The translations under genes were made by a program, and so were the position numbers. From the NCBI GenBank assembly GCA_022266195.1, contig WHVY01000004.1, positions 7,643,501-7,707,500 of the forward strand: a DNA stretch of 64,000 nt. The letters run 5' to 3'. Under the pieces are notes generated by a model. The model was not told the origin of the DNA and did no database searches. It saw only the letters and a list, made by a program, of their open reading frames with translations. This stretch comes from Tetranychus cinnabarinus (lineage: Eukaryota; Arthropoda; Arachnida; Trombidiformes; Tetranychidae). The first letter of the stretch is position 1; each line of letters starts with the position of its first letter. Positions 48,463 to 62,282 of the stretch are shown piece after piece.

Positions 48463-51400
48463 CGATTTTGATTTTGTTTTGGTCAACTCTTCCTTCCAAT
48501 GGATGTTATTTAAATAAAGATTCCTTTGTTAAATTGGTTTAAAATGACACAAACACAGAAGCACAATCAATTTGATTACACTTGGATAAAATTAAAATAA
48601 TAATAACACCGTAATAAATAGGTTTACTCCGCTTTGGATTGACTTGGATCCTTGTCTTGAACGTCAGTGAATCTAAAGATGAAATGAAAAGGGAAGAAGT
48701 AAAAAAGATGATTTTACTTTCTAACGTAAAGTGCAAGAAGTAGAAGATGATGATGAAAAAAAGATGAAAACATTGTTATTAGCATGCGTGGTTATCAAGA
48801 TTGCACATGATTATTCAGTAATATTGATTCCAATGCTATGCCAGATTATTCTTGAAAAAAAAATATATAAAAACTTGACTCTTCAGTTGTCACCATTGAG
48901 AGGGTAACTCTATTTCGGGATTATCTGGTTATAAATACTTGTTCAGTATTTTTGCATCTTCATCATAATCTTCACAGTCTCTTCCATCAACGGCAAAGGC
49001 AAATTGCCAAAAAAACTGTACAATTTCAACTGTTGTACATTTGATTGTTAATCAACTTTTTCCTTGTGCCTTTCAGAGTCAACCTTTCAAACTGCAGTAG
49101 ATTCACATTAAATAGTCATTATTAATTGAATTTTAACAAGACAGGTCCATAGATTGTTTAGCCATTTTAAACAGTTAAATAATTCAATTAATCACCAGTT
49201 AAATGGATAAAGCTGTGGCTAAAACATTGACAGTCCATTGAGGAAATGGTTAAACATGGCTTCCTGGTTTTTAGGTTCAATCTTTCCAGCAAAATGGCTA
49301 ATCTTGGAGGGAATAATCTTGTCTTTAAATTTGCTTCCAAGCAATTGTTTAGTCACATTTTCAGGCCATTTCTTGATCGTTTCTTGGTTATTTCTCGATT
49401 ATTTCATCGTCTCAGTGGATGACACTTCATTGTTTGGCTGCGAGTCTAGACTTAACAACAAGTAACCGGAAATAGATTGATTTCTCTGTGATTTTTAAAA
49501 CCATCTTTTTTTTCGTGTGAGTCAAACTTTTTCCGTCTTTTAGGTTCCTTAATTGCAGTATCAAATTTGGATGGAAGCCAAGGTAGAGTGAGAAGATAAA
49601 CATAAGTTTAGGATGGTTTAAAGTGGTGATGCTTTTTGGATTGTTGCATGATGATGATGATAGAGATGGAGATGATGTCTTAGGAAGTAAACATATTCAA
49701 GTAAAAATCAACAATAACAATGAACATGATAAACAACAATGGTTAATGCTCTTATCCCATTAATTTTACTTCAACTTTTACCTCTTCTTCTTCGTTCTCC
49801 TTTTTGCTTTCTTCCTCCTCCACCATTTTACTCGTCATCATCATACTTTTGCCTCCAAAAAAACCATTCACTTTTCATCCCTAAAATCATGGTTTATAAT
49901 TCAACTGAAATAGCTGGATCACAATTTACTATCTCTTCCTCTTTTGCCTTCACCAGTTTCTAATCTTCCTCCATCGTCTTGAACTTTCTCTACCAAGGCA
50001 TCGACCAAACAACTCCAAAGTTTGATGACTTTCCTCGAGATGCCAACGAGAATAAGTTAAGGAAGTTAATTATTCACATCCATAAATTACTATTGACATT
50101 GACAAACATCCGTATAAATAGCCACCAGTTAGGTTTAATTAACTTTACAGTCCGATTAACCGACTTCCAATAAGCCAAACGACCAGTTTAGTTAAGATGG
50201 TTTGATTGGATCAGTAAACACGACTTTAAAATATTTACTACACTTGGACAACAAATGGTGAAGATTATTGTAATGAATCATCACTAATGATTAAAGGTTA
50301 ACATTTTAAAGCTATTGTATTTAAAATCACTAATCTTGAAGAAAGACAAGATTAGCTTAACCAGATTACCAATTGAGCGAAAACAAACAAAAGATCTTCT
50401 TGAATCTGATTGGATATTTGGTAAATCTTTTGCAAGTCAGACAAATTAGAGCGGTCAATTTGAATAAAATAAAGGAAATTTGAATCAATCAATTTTTGGA
50501 TTAATAGAGATTAAGTGATTAGCAAAAAATTAAAAATATCAATTTGCGTTGAAATTGACAGTGAAAATTGTGCTAAACCCAAATTATTTAAGAAGCTTAA
50601 CCATTTTTGTTGAAAATTCATTTTCTGGTTTCATCTTGAACCCAAAAATGGTGTGTCAATGGCCAAACCCAATTAATACACATTTAACTATAATTATCAC
50701 CAACTAATCAATATAATTTAGCCTTTGGGTTTAAAGGAATGATCAATGTGAAAAGATTTCAATGAAATACAAACACTGTTTACAGGGAACAACGATTCAC
50801 TGTAGGAGATTTGTATTAATCAAATGACGTGACCGTTAAACATTTCATTATCAATTCTAGTCCATTCAAATTATGATTGAAATTTAGCAATCATTAAATT
50901 TGATCCAGTTGATTGAATCCTTTAAATTATCATAAATCCAATTCAACCATCAATAGACACACACACACAATTAACCAGCATCAATTAACTGTTTCAATAA
51001 TAAATTTAAATCATCTTTTAACTTTAAACTCATCTATTGTCCATTTACTGTCAAAATAACATTATAAACATCCATTATTAACAATAGCTATTATCATTTT
51101 TTATTATTTTCACTATTATTACTAATCTTTTTAGTCCCTTTCCAATCCCAATCATTAATTGAACCAAAACTAAAATATTAATAGCGATAAAAAAGATCTC
51201 TTGATTGACCTAAATTATTCAAATCATGAAGGTCTACAAGCCAAGCCATCAAGCCATTGATCAATCTAATCATGGCCGAGTGACTGGACAATCAAAGACA
51301 AAAAGCTGAATAGATTAAGAAAAATTTAACCCAAAAAAACCAGAAAAATAACCAAAAAAATAATGAAAGACACAAGCAAAGCTTTAATTTCTAGGATAAA

Positions 51401-54299
51401 ATCAAACTCAAACACCAACAGTAGTAATGAATGGCTGGAGCCAGCCATTGTTACTATCGCCTTTCAAATACAAATGATCGTAATTGTGAAAATACAATTC
51501 AAATTGAACAAGTGTTTTATGATCAGCAAAAGGCTAAATTGATTAAACTGGTAAAAATTGATGGTAACATGATAATCCGGTATTCCTAATGAACATAAGG
51601 TTAAAAGATTAAAAATAAAGCAAAGTTGTTATTTTACAGTTGTTAGTAATAATAACAACACATAAACAACTCGGTCCAAGTCAACATCATTATTACATCT
51701 TTTTTTATCCCAATTTTTCTTTATCAATCTTTCTCATCCTCATCATCTTCACCCTCTTCATTCATCTCTACATTCCTACTATTAGCTTAATTTTTGTTGA
51801 GATGATCAGCATCCTCATCAACAGGTTGACCACCATCTCGATCATCCCATTGACCCTTTTTAAATCAAATTATTTCTCCTTCTTTCTCTCTTTCTCATCA
51901 TCTTCATCTTCATTTTAATCATAAATATTATCTCAACCAATAAACAAATGTGTCTTCCAATATTTGTATCAATCTAAAACAAAACAGACATTGAAACCTC
52001 TCATTTCAATTCAAACAAACACTCATATTTCATTTGAATTTTTGTTCATCCTCATAACAAAATTTCCTATCATTATTCAATTCAAATTCAAGTTATTGAG
52101 ATTATTTAAACGTCTAATTGATCAATGTGAGCAAAATTAATCCCTAATCAATAATATTTTGAACATTATTTTTGTATTTGTTACGTGATTAAAATATATT
52201 CAACATTTCAATTGGTGAATTGTGTTAAAGTCATCGTTTCAATGTGTGATTTACAAGTGTGATCTCAATTTTAAATCAATAAACTGTATTAGTATATACA
52301 ATAACATTGATTAACAATCATCACAATTTGAAACACTATTTGCATCAAAAATTTACATCTTGACACAACAAGATCAAAGAGTGAAATCAATCAAATGAAG
52401 GTTTGTACTGAACAACAATTTATCCTTAAATAATGAACACAAATTTTTTACTCTTAGACTCGATTTAACCTAATATCTTAACAAAACTAGAGCTGACCTC
52501 AACTGACCTTAACAACATTTTACAACACCAATTTGTTAAATAAATGACCTAAAAATACCAAGAAAAACCAATAACGAGAGAAAGAGAAAGAGAGAGATAA
52601 ATATTTTTCTAGAATGACCTGATCTTAAGAGTCAACATCAACTCTCAACAGGGAACTTACAAGATTCTTGTGATACCTTAACAAGTCTATTTTTTAGCTT
52701 CTCATCAAAATTATCCGGTTTCTAGGTTTTTTTTGAGTTGCAAAACCTAAGCTAAAAACCCTGAAAACCCTGAGATATTGACAAGCCTAAGTTATCGTTA
52801 CATCTTTGGAATCTCTTGAACGTAAAAAATAGTATCATTATTATTCAAAGGTGATTGGTATTCCTCCCGTCCTTTAACCATTGATTTTCATCATCATCAC
52901 ACCCTTGTGTTTCTTGGCTATCAGGGTTGATCCATAGAGAGACTTTAAGTCAATATTGAAATACCGAATTGCTGATGAACATAGACAGACAGTGATGGTC
53001 ATTTTGTGGTCCATAATTCAAGTGAAAGAAATGAATTACGATTATGGATTCCTTTTGTGATATTGGTGATATTAATGAGTGTTATTTGAATGGATCTTGT
53101 TCAATCTTGTCCAATCTTGTTTTGATGAAAAAGTCTTGCCCTTCAAGGTAGTAAAATTACATCGCTTTGTTGAGTCTTTTTTTTGTTTTGACCAAGTTGT
53201 CAGGACAATATTTTTATGTTATTACTTTTTATATGACATGTAATCATTTGCATTTACTTTGCTTCCAATTAACTATCCTCTTTGAGGTCATTGATCAATT
53301 TAAGACCGAAACAAGTTGAGAAAAGAGTTCAAGTTCAAGTTCAAGTTCGAGTCAGTTTTGGGCTTTTTTGGAGTAACCAAAGAGCAAAAAGAGAATCTAG
53401 ATAAACAAGCTGAATAAGGTCATAAAAACAATTTATCATGATATAAGCAGCTATCACAAATACGTTACAGGTAAAAAATTGTAGTTCACTGGCTTAGCCA
53501 TCAACCTTGTAGTCACTTTTTTCTTCAATTTTCATCTGTTCATCGATTGTAAACATCATGGACACAGTAATTCTGGCATACCAATTACCCTCTGCATATT
53601 ACAACGGTAATGATTAACCCAAAGTCCTTGAAGGCGAGAGGAATCAATAAAGAATTAACTGAATTTCAGAACATAATGATAATGGTTTCAATAATGACGA
53701 TGCTGATGATGTCAGACGATTTCCTTTTGCAATAGGAAATCTTTGAGACAAGGTAGATGGTGATTAATTTTTGGCTTGTAAAGAGTGAGAAACATGTATA
53801 AATGAATTTTTTGAACGATTCGGCATTGATCTTGTAATGATGAACAATTTAAGGGGTTTAATCTTTTCCTTAATCATCCTTGGAAGATTCAGTTTTTTTA
53901 TGCTTATTGGGCATCAAAAATGTTGATATCAACATTTTAATTTTTGAAAGAGAAAGCAACTTTCATCATCACCACCAAAGTCATGTAAATATGAGCTTAT
54001 TTCATGGGCTTGTTAAACAGGCAAACAATCCTTTAACTAACGACGAGTTAGACGAGTGATTCTAATTTACTTCTTTTCATTTGATTCAGCTTTTCCTTTC
54101 AATCTTGAGTTAAACCCTTTTCTTTCAAATAAATTTCAAAAAGGCTCCTTTTTTCATCTCTTCAGTCAGCTTTTTAACTTCTTTTTCTTGGCAAAGTTTA
54201 CTGGATAATTGCACGTTTAGGGCATCATTTTGAAGGAGGGAGAAGATGAAAAATTCACACTGAAAGATGAGGTAAAAGATGACGCCGAAAGATTGAGAA
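48463..54299. other. Simple-sequence-rich region without recognised genes
   Basis: About 5.8 kb upstream of the LIM gene. It contains CA (about 50951-50966), GA/GAAA (52576-52598) and AAGTTC (53325-53351) repeats and runs of ATG/ATC-type triplets. Minus-strand 48620-48672 could be a small upstream LIM exon (acceptor ATCTTTAG, donor GTAAAC), but the evidence is weak. ORFs of 60-90 residues are low-complexity and not called. Likely 5' UTR exons, introns and regulatory DNA of the LIM gene. Confidence 0.5.
53325..53351. repeat. AAGTTC hexamer tandem repeat
   Basis: About four to five copies of the hexamer AAGTTC in tandem, ending in a TTCGAG variant. Confidence 0.85.
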
Positions 54300-54428
54300 A
54301 TGTTGATTAAAATGAAGAAAAAAGATGAACCTGCCAATGGAGTTTCTTCAGAAGATTATAATAAACCAAACCCAGAAGAGCATCGTGAATTATCAAACAT
54401 CGGTTCAACACCTTTCGAGAGTTTAACA
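54300..54428 (+). CDS. Possible first exon of the Ser/Pro-rich gene
   Basis: Opens at an ATG (54300; a second at 54312) with MLIKMKKKDEPANG, is acidic and Pro-rich, and ends at a GTAAAA donor in phase 1. That phase fits the acceptor at 55963, giving ...ESLTS-NQDVPSG. The composition resembles the long exon, but chance cannot be excluded, and the competing signal-peptide exon described for 55963 would exclude it. Confidence 0.3.
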
Positions 54429-55962
54429 AGTAAAATCTTTATCCTCTGAATGAAATCATGCACTCTGTTTCACTATCCTTTCCAGCTTCAATCCAGACTG
54501 CTTGACTTTCCCTTTCATAACCAAGTAGTTAACTGCTTCATTATGATGAGTAGTATAATAACGATGATAAGTATTATTATATTTTTCATGGTTCCTTCTC
54601 CTTCCCATGGTTTGGTGGTTAGGAAAATGTATAACTGATAGGTTGAAAAACTGGATTTCATGTTTTTTTTCTGAATTTCTTTTCCTTTCTCTTCAATCTC
54701 TTTCTTCTCTACAGTAAATTCAACGTAGCCAGAGAGGTTAAAAATTGCGAGAGATGAAAAATGATAAATGATAAACGATAATGAAGATGAGGATGAGATG
54801 ATCAGATTATGTATATGTTGAAACTGTGGTTAAAAGTATCCTTGAGGTTGAAAAAGATGAAGTCAAAATGACAGCATTATAATGATGCAGTTGAATTGGA
54901 AACAAAATCAGGTATCTTCCCATAACTAGTGTAGTTGATTGCTGAGAGTGTATCTGGTTGAAATAATTATCAGCCGTGTAAATTACCAGAGTAAGCAATG
55001 GTTGAGGTATAATAGTTGAATTAACAAAGGCAGATTTTCATAAAAGATTCATGAAAAGTTGAGTACATCCAGAGGCCGAAACACGAGTAAAAAGGTTTGT
55101 AACCAACATACAATTGATGATATCATTCCAATGCCGAATCCTCAAAGTCCAATTGATGTCACCAGACCGGTGATGGCCTTCATGATTATCTTTGCTGAAA
55201 GACTCATTGAAAGATTACAGGGTAAACCTGGTTTGAACAAAAAGTTTGCTTCAAGTAAAATAATCTCGTTCTTTAACCGCCATCCATTTCAAGTCAAACA
55301 CTTTCAGTTTTTAAAAAATTCAATTCATTGTTTGATCCATGAGCTTGTTCGAGTAGATTTTTTCATGAATTGAATCCATTGAGGGTATCCCATGAAACCC
55401 ATTGTTAAATATATTCTCACTATTCATCAGCATATTTTTCATTGTTGAACAGAATCCTTAAATCCAAAAGAAATGTTGACTTGTTTCATACATTTGATGG
55501 TTTTGATGTTGCCCATAGAAAATGATGGTTAACTTTGCTTCATTAATACACCTATTGCTACTTGAGTTGTTGTTGATTATTGTTAGGGTTACACAATTAT
55601 TTTAGATATAAGTTGATTGACCATGACGATAAAGAAAAGAAATAACCATGACCATCATTGTCCATTTTTGTTCCTTTGGCCAAACCATACAATGAAACAA
55701 GGGATGATGTAGATGATAAAATTTGTTTGATTGTTCTGTTCACCCAAATGTATAAACATATCTTATGGAGAGTGAAAATGTTAACTTGTAATTGTTTTGT
55801 TTCCTTCAATTTCTCCTTGTTTCCATTTTGCTTCCATGTCAATCAAACCAACCACATGAAAAAAAACTGGCACCAAAATAACTTGAAAATAACTGCAGAC
55901 GATTTGGGTAATCCATTTGTTGATCACATTGTCGTTGGATTTCGGTGTAATCGGTGTAACAG

Positions 55963-57239
55963 GTAATCAAGATGTCCCTTCAGGTCCAACAGCTAGTAAA
56001 AATACTCCAGAGAGGTCATCCTGGTTTGACAATACGACTCCTAATTCACTAAAACCCAAGCTTTTCCAATTACCATACGAGAAAATAACCAATCCATTGT
56101 CCTCATTTATCTCCTGGATAACACGCAATGACCGCAATGTACGCATTTATGATAAACTCTATTTAAGTGGTAAATCAACAGGTCAAAGGTATCCCGGAGT
56201 TATAAATAAATTAACATCAGCAAGTAAAGCAAAAGCAACCACAGTAACTAGTTCAAAGTCATTATCTTCACCAATGACGTCTTCAAGCAACATTAAACCA
56301 TTGGCAGTTTCACCTTCAACCGATTTGTCATCGTCTGGTTCATCTTCACCATTGGCAGCCATTATTCCCTCCATAAGATCTTTTCCAGTTAACCAAAGAC
56401 GTCAAGATATTTCGTCTTCATTTTCATTTACTCGTCCCTCTTTATCTTCTGCTTTCTCTTCCAGTTTACCAATTAATTCAGGACATAGGTCAAACATATT
56501 TGGCTCCAAAGACCTTCCTTCATCACCACAATTTAGTATCTCCTTTCCACGATCAACACCAGCAAATAAACGTCAACTTTCACAGTTAACATTGGGTATG
56601 ATTGCTAAATATAATCCTAAACCAAAGGTTTTTTTTATCCCTAAATATTACCCTTCACCTTATCAAGTTGCTGTTCCCTTTATAACTCATGATAAATTCC
56701 TAATACCACCTAATCAATCATTTCATGGTGGGAATAGAGGTGATGATGAGGAAGAAAATGAAGATCATGGAGATCGTGACTATGATAGGGATGAACACCG
56801 AATCAATGAATCAATTGAGAACAATAGTATGATGACAAATGAAAACCCTGATTCTATCGATGATGGTGATTATTATCGATCAAATAAACGCGGAAATCGT
56901 CGTCGACAAAATATACGCACTCAAAAAGCCAAGTCCAACCAGAATTACCGTCATCCATCTAAACCCGGATACTCTACAAACCATTTGGTATCATCTGTTT
57001 CATCTTACAATTCACCCATTGTAAACAAATTATCAACAGATAAACCCTTTCCACCATCAAAAAGACCCAGGCAAAGAAATAAATCATCTTCTTCATCATG
57101 GAGAGTATTGAATAATAATTCTGGTATCCATAGACCAGCACCTTACACTGGTAAAGCCCAATATTCAACCATTGACAACAGTGCTGATCCAATGAGCCCT
57201 TCAGCTTCACAAGTTTTCCCCTTTTGGGTTAGACAATGA
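55963..57239 (+). CDS. Large exon of an unrecognised Ser/Pro-rich, probably disordered protein
   Basis: An open frame of about 425 codons from the acceptor GTGTAACAG (55961-55962) to TGA 57237-57239, by far the longest open frame in this half of the window. It is rich in Ser, Pro and Asn, with an acidic block (RGDDEEENEDHGDRDYDRDE) near the middle, a basic RSNKRGNRRRQN segment after it, and a hydrophobic/aromatic patch KVFFIPKYYPSPYQVAVPF. It has no domain I recognise. If the acceptor CTGCAG near 55898 is used instead, the exon opens with a hydrophobic stretch (IWVIHLLITLSLDFGVIGVTG) that could be a signal peptide, making the product secreted; its Met would lie in an unseen exon. The exon at 54300-54428 is the other candidate 5' part. 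Confidence 0.55.
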
Positions 57240-60200
57240 AACTTTGACACCAAATTATCTTTCAAATAACACCTCCAATTCGTAATAATTATATCCAGTT
57301 GATTATTGACTACAGCAATTGATTGGCTAAACACATGAAATCAACTAATTGATAGCTTTCACGATTTTGATCGACCAATAAACCACCAAATAAGACATAA
57401 TCAATGCAATCTTTTAACCCAACGTTTACATCTTTAAACATTTCTGTTTTTTTTATCAACCTTTCATTTATACACAATAATATAACCCAACAATTGTACA
57501 GCTATTAAAAATTTTTATCAAACAAATTAACATGATAACTCACCTTTATTTTGTTGTAAATCACTTGCAATGAAATTCCTGGAATTTAAAATATTTCACG
57601 TAAAATTGACTATTTGGTTAATAGAGTTGACCAGATGATGAAAGGTGTACCAATTTTTTGGGTGTTTTTGTAACAATTATGTAAAAACAGTAATTTTAAA
57701 CAACAGCAGTTGAGTAAACGTTGAGAGCACCAAGGACAATTCAAATGACGATGACACTTGATGGAAAGGTTGATAGAAGGACTCTGAATAAAGTACAAGA
57801 TCAAGGGTCAAAACACAATAAACACTTAACCAGATTAAAATTAGTAACAAAGAGCTATTTTTTTCTTCTTCTTCTCTTCACCAACCAGATAAACAAATGA
57901 TTTTAACTTGGTAGATGTATGTTGATGTGATGGTTTGATGAGTTATTGTTGATTATTGTTGTTGTTTCAGGCCGACTCGTTGTTTCAAAACAAAATCAGG
58001 TTTTAGCAGTAGTAAAAAAAATAACTCTACATCTAACTATCTTTCAACTAACCCCGCCAAATCTCACTTTTGCCTCATCACATGATCATTTTCCCTTTCT
58101 CTCCCTCCCTCAACCAACCTCACAATCTATGAAACCGGTCTTGATCATCATCATCACCACCATTACCTTTACCTTTTATCATCGTCATCAGCCTCTACAT
58201 TTTCATCATTCTGTGTCTGCAACACACAAGTTGACCTGAAAGTGGAATGGTCAGTAAGCCTCCGCCCATGAAAAAATCTGCACGATTTTTCTCATCGTTA
58301 TCAGACGGACATTGAGAGCAATGGAGCCAGAAAAAGATGAAATAATCAAGTCCAGAGAAGCATCTAGGAGTAAACTTGCACAATTTTTAATAACATCCAA
58401 AGAGACGAAAATTTAACCCGATTTCTGGTGTTCACCCAAAATTTTCTGGTAACTCATCTTCACAAGAGCTGCTCTTTTCCCTCCCACTGCAAAATTTTGT
58501 TCACCTAAAATATTCCACTCTCTTGAACCCTTTACTTGACCAAATGAATTTTTTTTTGACTTTTTTTCAACTGGTAATATTGGTGCAACTAGCCAACCAT
58601 TTTAGCTCATTTCTTTGACTCCTTGTTAACATGATCAGTATCATGGGAGAGGAATTTCATAAATTGAATGTTGCAAATTGAATTTGATTTTTTTCTGAAA
58701 CTCAATTGGTCAACACTTGAAATCATATTTGTGCTCTTATAGATTCTGGTTGACCCAACGTTTTTTGTTGACATTTTGCTTGCCTTTCCTTCATAATTGT
58801 TATCCTCTCTGATTTTTTTCATTTCACTGACACTTTTAATTTTAACGTTAATTTTGATTCAAATTGATTAATGGATGTCATGTTGAATGAGTAAGTGTAA
58901 CACTTAAAAATTGAAATGAAAAATTGTCCAAAAAACATGTCAATCAAGATTGTTGCTATTGCTTTCACTGATTTGTCTGTCCTCATCGATTCCCAATTTT
59001 TGGTTGACAAACTAATTGGAAAGGGTAGGAAAGATGATTTGTTTGTAAGCAATCGGTTGCTTTTAAACAGGAAAATCATGAGATTTAAGAGATTTGTATG
59101 AAACAAATCTGGTTTAGGTTGTTACATGATAAATCAAATTCAATTGAAACTGGAAAAATATGAGCTTTCATTAATATTTGAAATGCATCCAAATGAAATT
59201 ACATTACACTGTTCATTAACAACTTCAATTATCTTTGATCCATGATCTTTGCTACCAATTAAGGAGTTAACCCGCAACTGTTTCAAAATCTCGGACCTAA
59301 AATGGGTAATTTGGTTTAAAAAAACAGTCCAATGATTAATTCATTGTTGCACGTTATCTGCAGACGATAGGGTTATTTGGGATAATTGGAGACCAGGTGA
59401 TGAGCATTAGATTTGATATTTAAATCAGAGCTTGTCATGAGAGATAATCAGGAATAGCAAATGCTGGTAATGATGATTGTGTCATTTCTCATTATCATTG
59501 TCATTCTAATCCATCCTAATCAACATTTGCGGTCGACAATGAACGAAACAATGAGGCTTCCTGTTGAAGTACTGTATTCAAAAAGAGTAACATCAAGCTT
59601 CATCAAGAAACAAAATTAGCTTTCAAAAAAAAAGATAAATTGTTACCAAGGTGTGTGCCAATTGTTTGTTTACCTACGACACTGAATAAAAATGATTTCC
59701 ATGATTACGGTTTCCGTTTGTTTGATAATGAAACTTGAATTGTCCTTCCATAACACGAGTCATTAAGTTGAAGGTGAACAACAGTCCATTCATCTTAACA
59801 CAAAAAATTTATGTTTAGGTGACCAACATATTTACCAAAGTGATCCGAATAGTCTTGTCAAAGGACTCATTTTTGCTCCAATTTAACTTTTCTTATTTAA
59901 TTTTAACAATTTTTATTCGAAATATTTGTAAGTACAATTTGATTTAGAAGTGATAAATTAAGATATTGTCTTTAAATAATAATGAGTATGAAAATTGTAT
60001 CAAATTAAAGCACAATAAATTCGTTATCATCGATAAAAACATAGTAAATAGATTTTTATAACTCTCACTATTTACTTGGTTACCAAATCTGTGTTTACAA
60101 TAAAAAGACAAATTGAAATTTTGTAAATTCAATCCTATTTTTCTGAATTATTTTATGATAAACTTAAAAGCATGTTGCTACCATTCATGAGGACTCCGAA

Positions 60201-60329
60201 GGATTTGGTTTTACATAGAATAGCTCCAGGATTCCGCCTTCCATGTGACTACAAGTGATTTAAGCTAAACAAGCTAATTATGTAATTTCGAGCTGCGAAA
60301 ATTTCTTTATGTGCAACTAATGGCTTTTT
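57240..60329. other. AT-rich region without recognised genes
   Basis: Starts with the 3' region of the Ser/Pro-rich gene. Several ORFs of 60-97 residues on both strands overlap one another and are low-complexity. No RNA gene or mobile element was recognised. Confidence 0.5.
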
Positions 60330-60674
60330 GTACAGTTCTCTGACCAGATTTTTTAGTCAAAATCATTTACCTGATGATTATTTAATGCCCAACGAGAAAA
60401 TGCATTTATTTTAAGGAATAAAGTTTTCAGCAAGTTTCACAAATAACAAAATAATCTCAGTTACGTTTTTCTTGCACTCTTTCTTGACCAGTTAAGCTTT
60501 TAGACTTCATGAAAACCCTGAAGTTTCTGTTAATTTACTACTTTACTAACGACCCTATCTCATCTTTTTATTGCAACGCTATATTAGGTGTTTTACTCGT
60601 TATTTCATTCTTAGCATTGGATTAGCTTAGATATCGCAAAACGATATTAGGAAATCCAACTTCCCTAATACTTA
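60330..60674 (+). repeat. Foldback-family fragments including direct repeat R1
   Basis: 60330-60440 resembles the left arm of the foldback element (7090-7190 and 63300-63400). 60451-60674 (R1) closely matches 62020-62262 (R2), including GCACTCTTTCTTGACCAGTT and AACGATATTAGGAAATCCAA, and ends with the arm's first bases CCAACTTCCCTAATACTT. Confidence 0.75.
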
Positions 60675-61114
60675 TTTTCTTTAAAAATGTAACATTTTGA
60701 GGCCATTTAATAATATTTATTAATAATAATCATTTAGCGGACAATATCCCATTGAATTAACTAAATTTAGTTAAACTAACAATTAAATAAATACTATGTC
60801 CAAGCACTAGTTCCAGTCATTTTCAAGTTACCACTTTGGAGTCATAATTACAACTCAACTCCATAATCCTTTAGTTAAAATAAAGAGTTAGTTTTGCCCT
60901 TCTGACCATTGTTAAGAATAAGAAATAAGACAGGGAAATAGACAGAATAAAAAAAGAGGAGAATAATTTCGACCCTTTCTCTTTCTCAATTTAAACACTT
61001 AATGTTTGAATGTTACAAATATTTTCATCAAATTCATATTTGTGTTCATATTTTATTTCTACTTGTTTTTATTGTTTTTTCAAAAATATTTTCCCACAAG
61101 TATTTCTACTCACC

Positions 61115-61961
61115 ATGTCAGTGCGTCTTAGACCCCAATCGAGTTCCAATTTTACCGTCGCCCATCACTCGGGAGGATGGTTTGAGATGGACAAAGGTCT
61201 ATTTTCCTCTGTCGCGACATTGTTCGACCCACTACTCACCTCTAACCCTGAGGTTAAAAGGATTTTGATCCCTGACACCGTTTATCCTTAAGTTTTTGTG
61301 GCCATTAAAGCCATGTTCCAGTAATGATGAAGTGGATGTTGAACCGAGAGATTTAGAGGAATTTACTACCCAACTGGAAAGAATTGGTGTAAAAGTTGCA
61401 AAAGTTTATCATTCTTCTTTTGTTACCGACGATAGACCAATGGTTATTGTCAAGCAACTTTATAAATTATGGCGAGCAATTATCCTTTGACCAAGACATG
61501 AGTCTGATCGACTGATAGATGATAGGGTCCAACCATGTGAGTAACTTGTTTGATTATAATATTGTTTTTTATGCTTTTCCATTAATTTCGTATTTCATTT
61601 CTGTTTGCAGTTTACACTTCTTATGTGCCCAAAGATACTCCATGTCAGGAGTTTAAGTTGTATGAAAGATCTGGTGAAAAGCTTCAATTATTATAATATA
61701 AAATTTTCACACGGAGATTTCAGAAAGAAACTCATCTGTGTTGGTCCAAACAATAAGACTTTTCAAGTCAAAAGAAAGAAAATGATAAATTTATCTACTT
61801 TGAAATTCAAAACATTCGAGCGATATGAAGGAGACATAAATTATGTTTTCCTTCCTGCAAATATATCGGAATTCACTTTTGATCAATTTCAGTCTCTTGT
61901 CTTGAATGAAATATGCACCATCCCCATGGAAAAGTTTGAAAAATTCAAAAACGAGTTGTAG
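61115..61961 (+). pseudogene. Decayed gene of unknown family
   Basis: A coding-like stretch with ATG in good context (CACCATGTC at 61111-61119), one intron (61537-61610, GTGAGT...TTTGCAG) and stop TAG at 61959-61961. The frame is broken: TAA at 61289 where the sense frame continues as KFLWPLKPC only after losing one base, another shift near 61455 (then NFINYGEQLSFDQDMSLI), one near 61513 and one near 61690. Fragments include SVRLRPQSSSNFTVAHHSGG, DDRPMVIVK, YTSYVPKDTPCQEFKLYER and YEGDINYVFLPANISEF. I recognise no family. It sits between direct repeats R1 and R2. Confidence 0.6.
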
Positions 61962-62019
61962 AGCATTGGGCTTTCTATTGAAATCAGTGATCTTATTTAT
62001 GTACTGTACAAATAAAAAA

Positions 62020-62282
62020 ATAAACTCAGTTATGTTTTTCTTGCACTCTTTCTTGACCAGTTAAGCTTTTAGACTTCATGAAAACCCTGAAGTTGCTGTT
62101 GCTTTACTACTTATCTTATCTTATACTTTACGACCCTATCTCATCTTTTTATTGCAACGCTATATTAGATGTTGCACTCGATATTTCATCCTTAGCATTA
62201 GATTAGCTTAGATATCGCATAACGATATTAGGAAATCCAACTTCCCTAATACTTATCCCACAATATGACCAAGATTTTCAAC
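62020..62282 (+). repeat. Direct repeat R2, truncated and fused to a UGT fragment
   Basis: Copy of R1 continuing into the foldback arm start (CCAACTTCCCTAATACTTAT...GACCAAGATTTTCAACAC). It is cut at that point and joined directly to UGT coding sequence at 62283. Confidence 0.8.

Noticed and set aside
54125..54337. Minus-strand 70-residue ORF with a lysine-rich end
   Set aside because: Antisense to purine-rich DNA of the possible exon at 54300; looks like low-complexity shadow.
55059..55373. 104-residue plus-strand ORF between the two parts of the Ser/Pro-rich gene
   Set aside because: No clear splice sites linking it in frame to the long exon and no family features; may be intronic chance.
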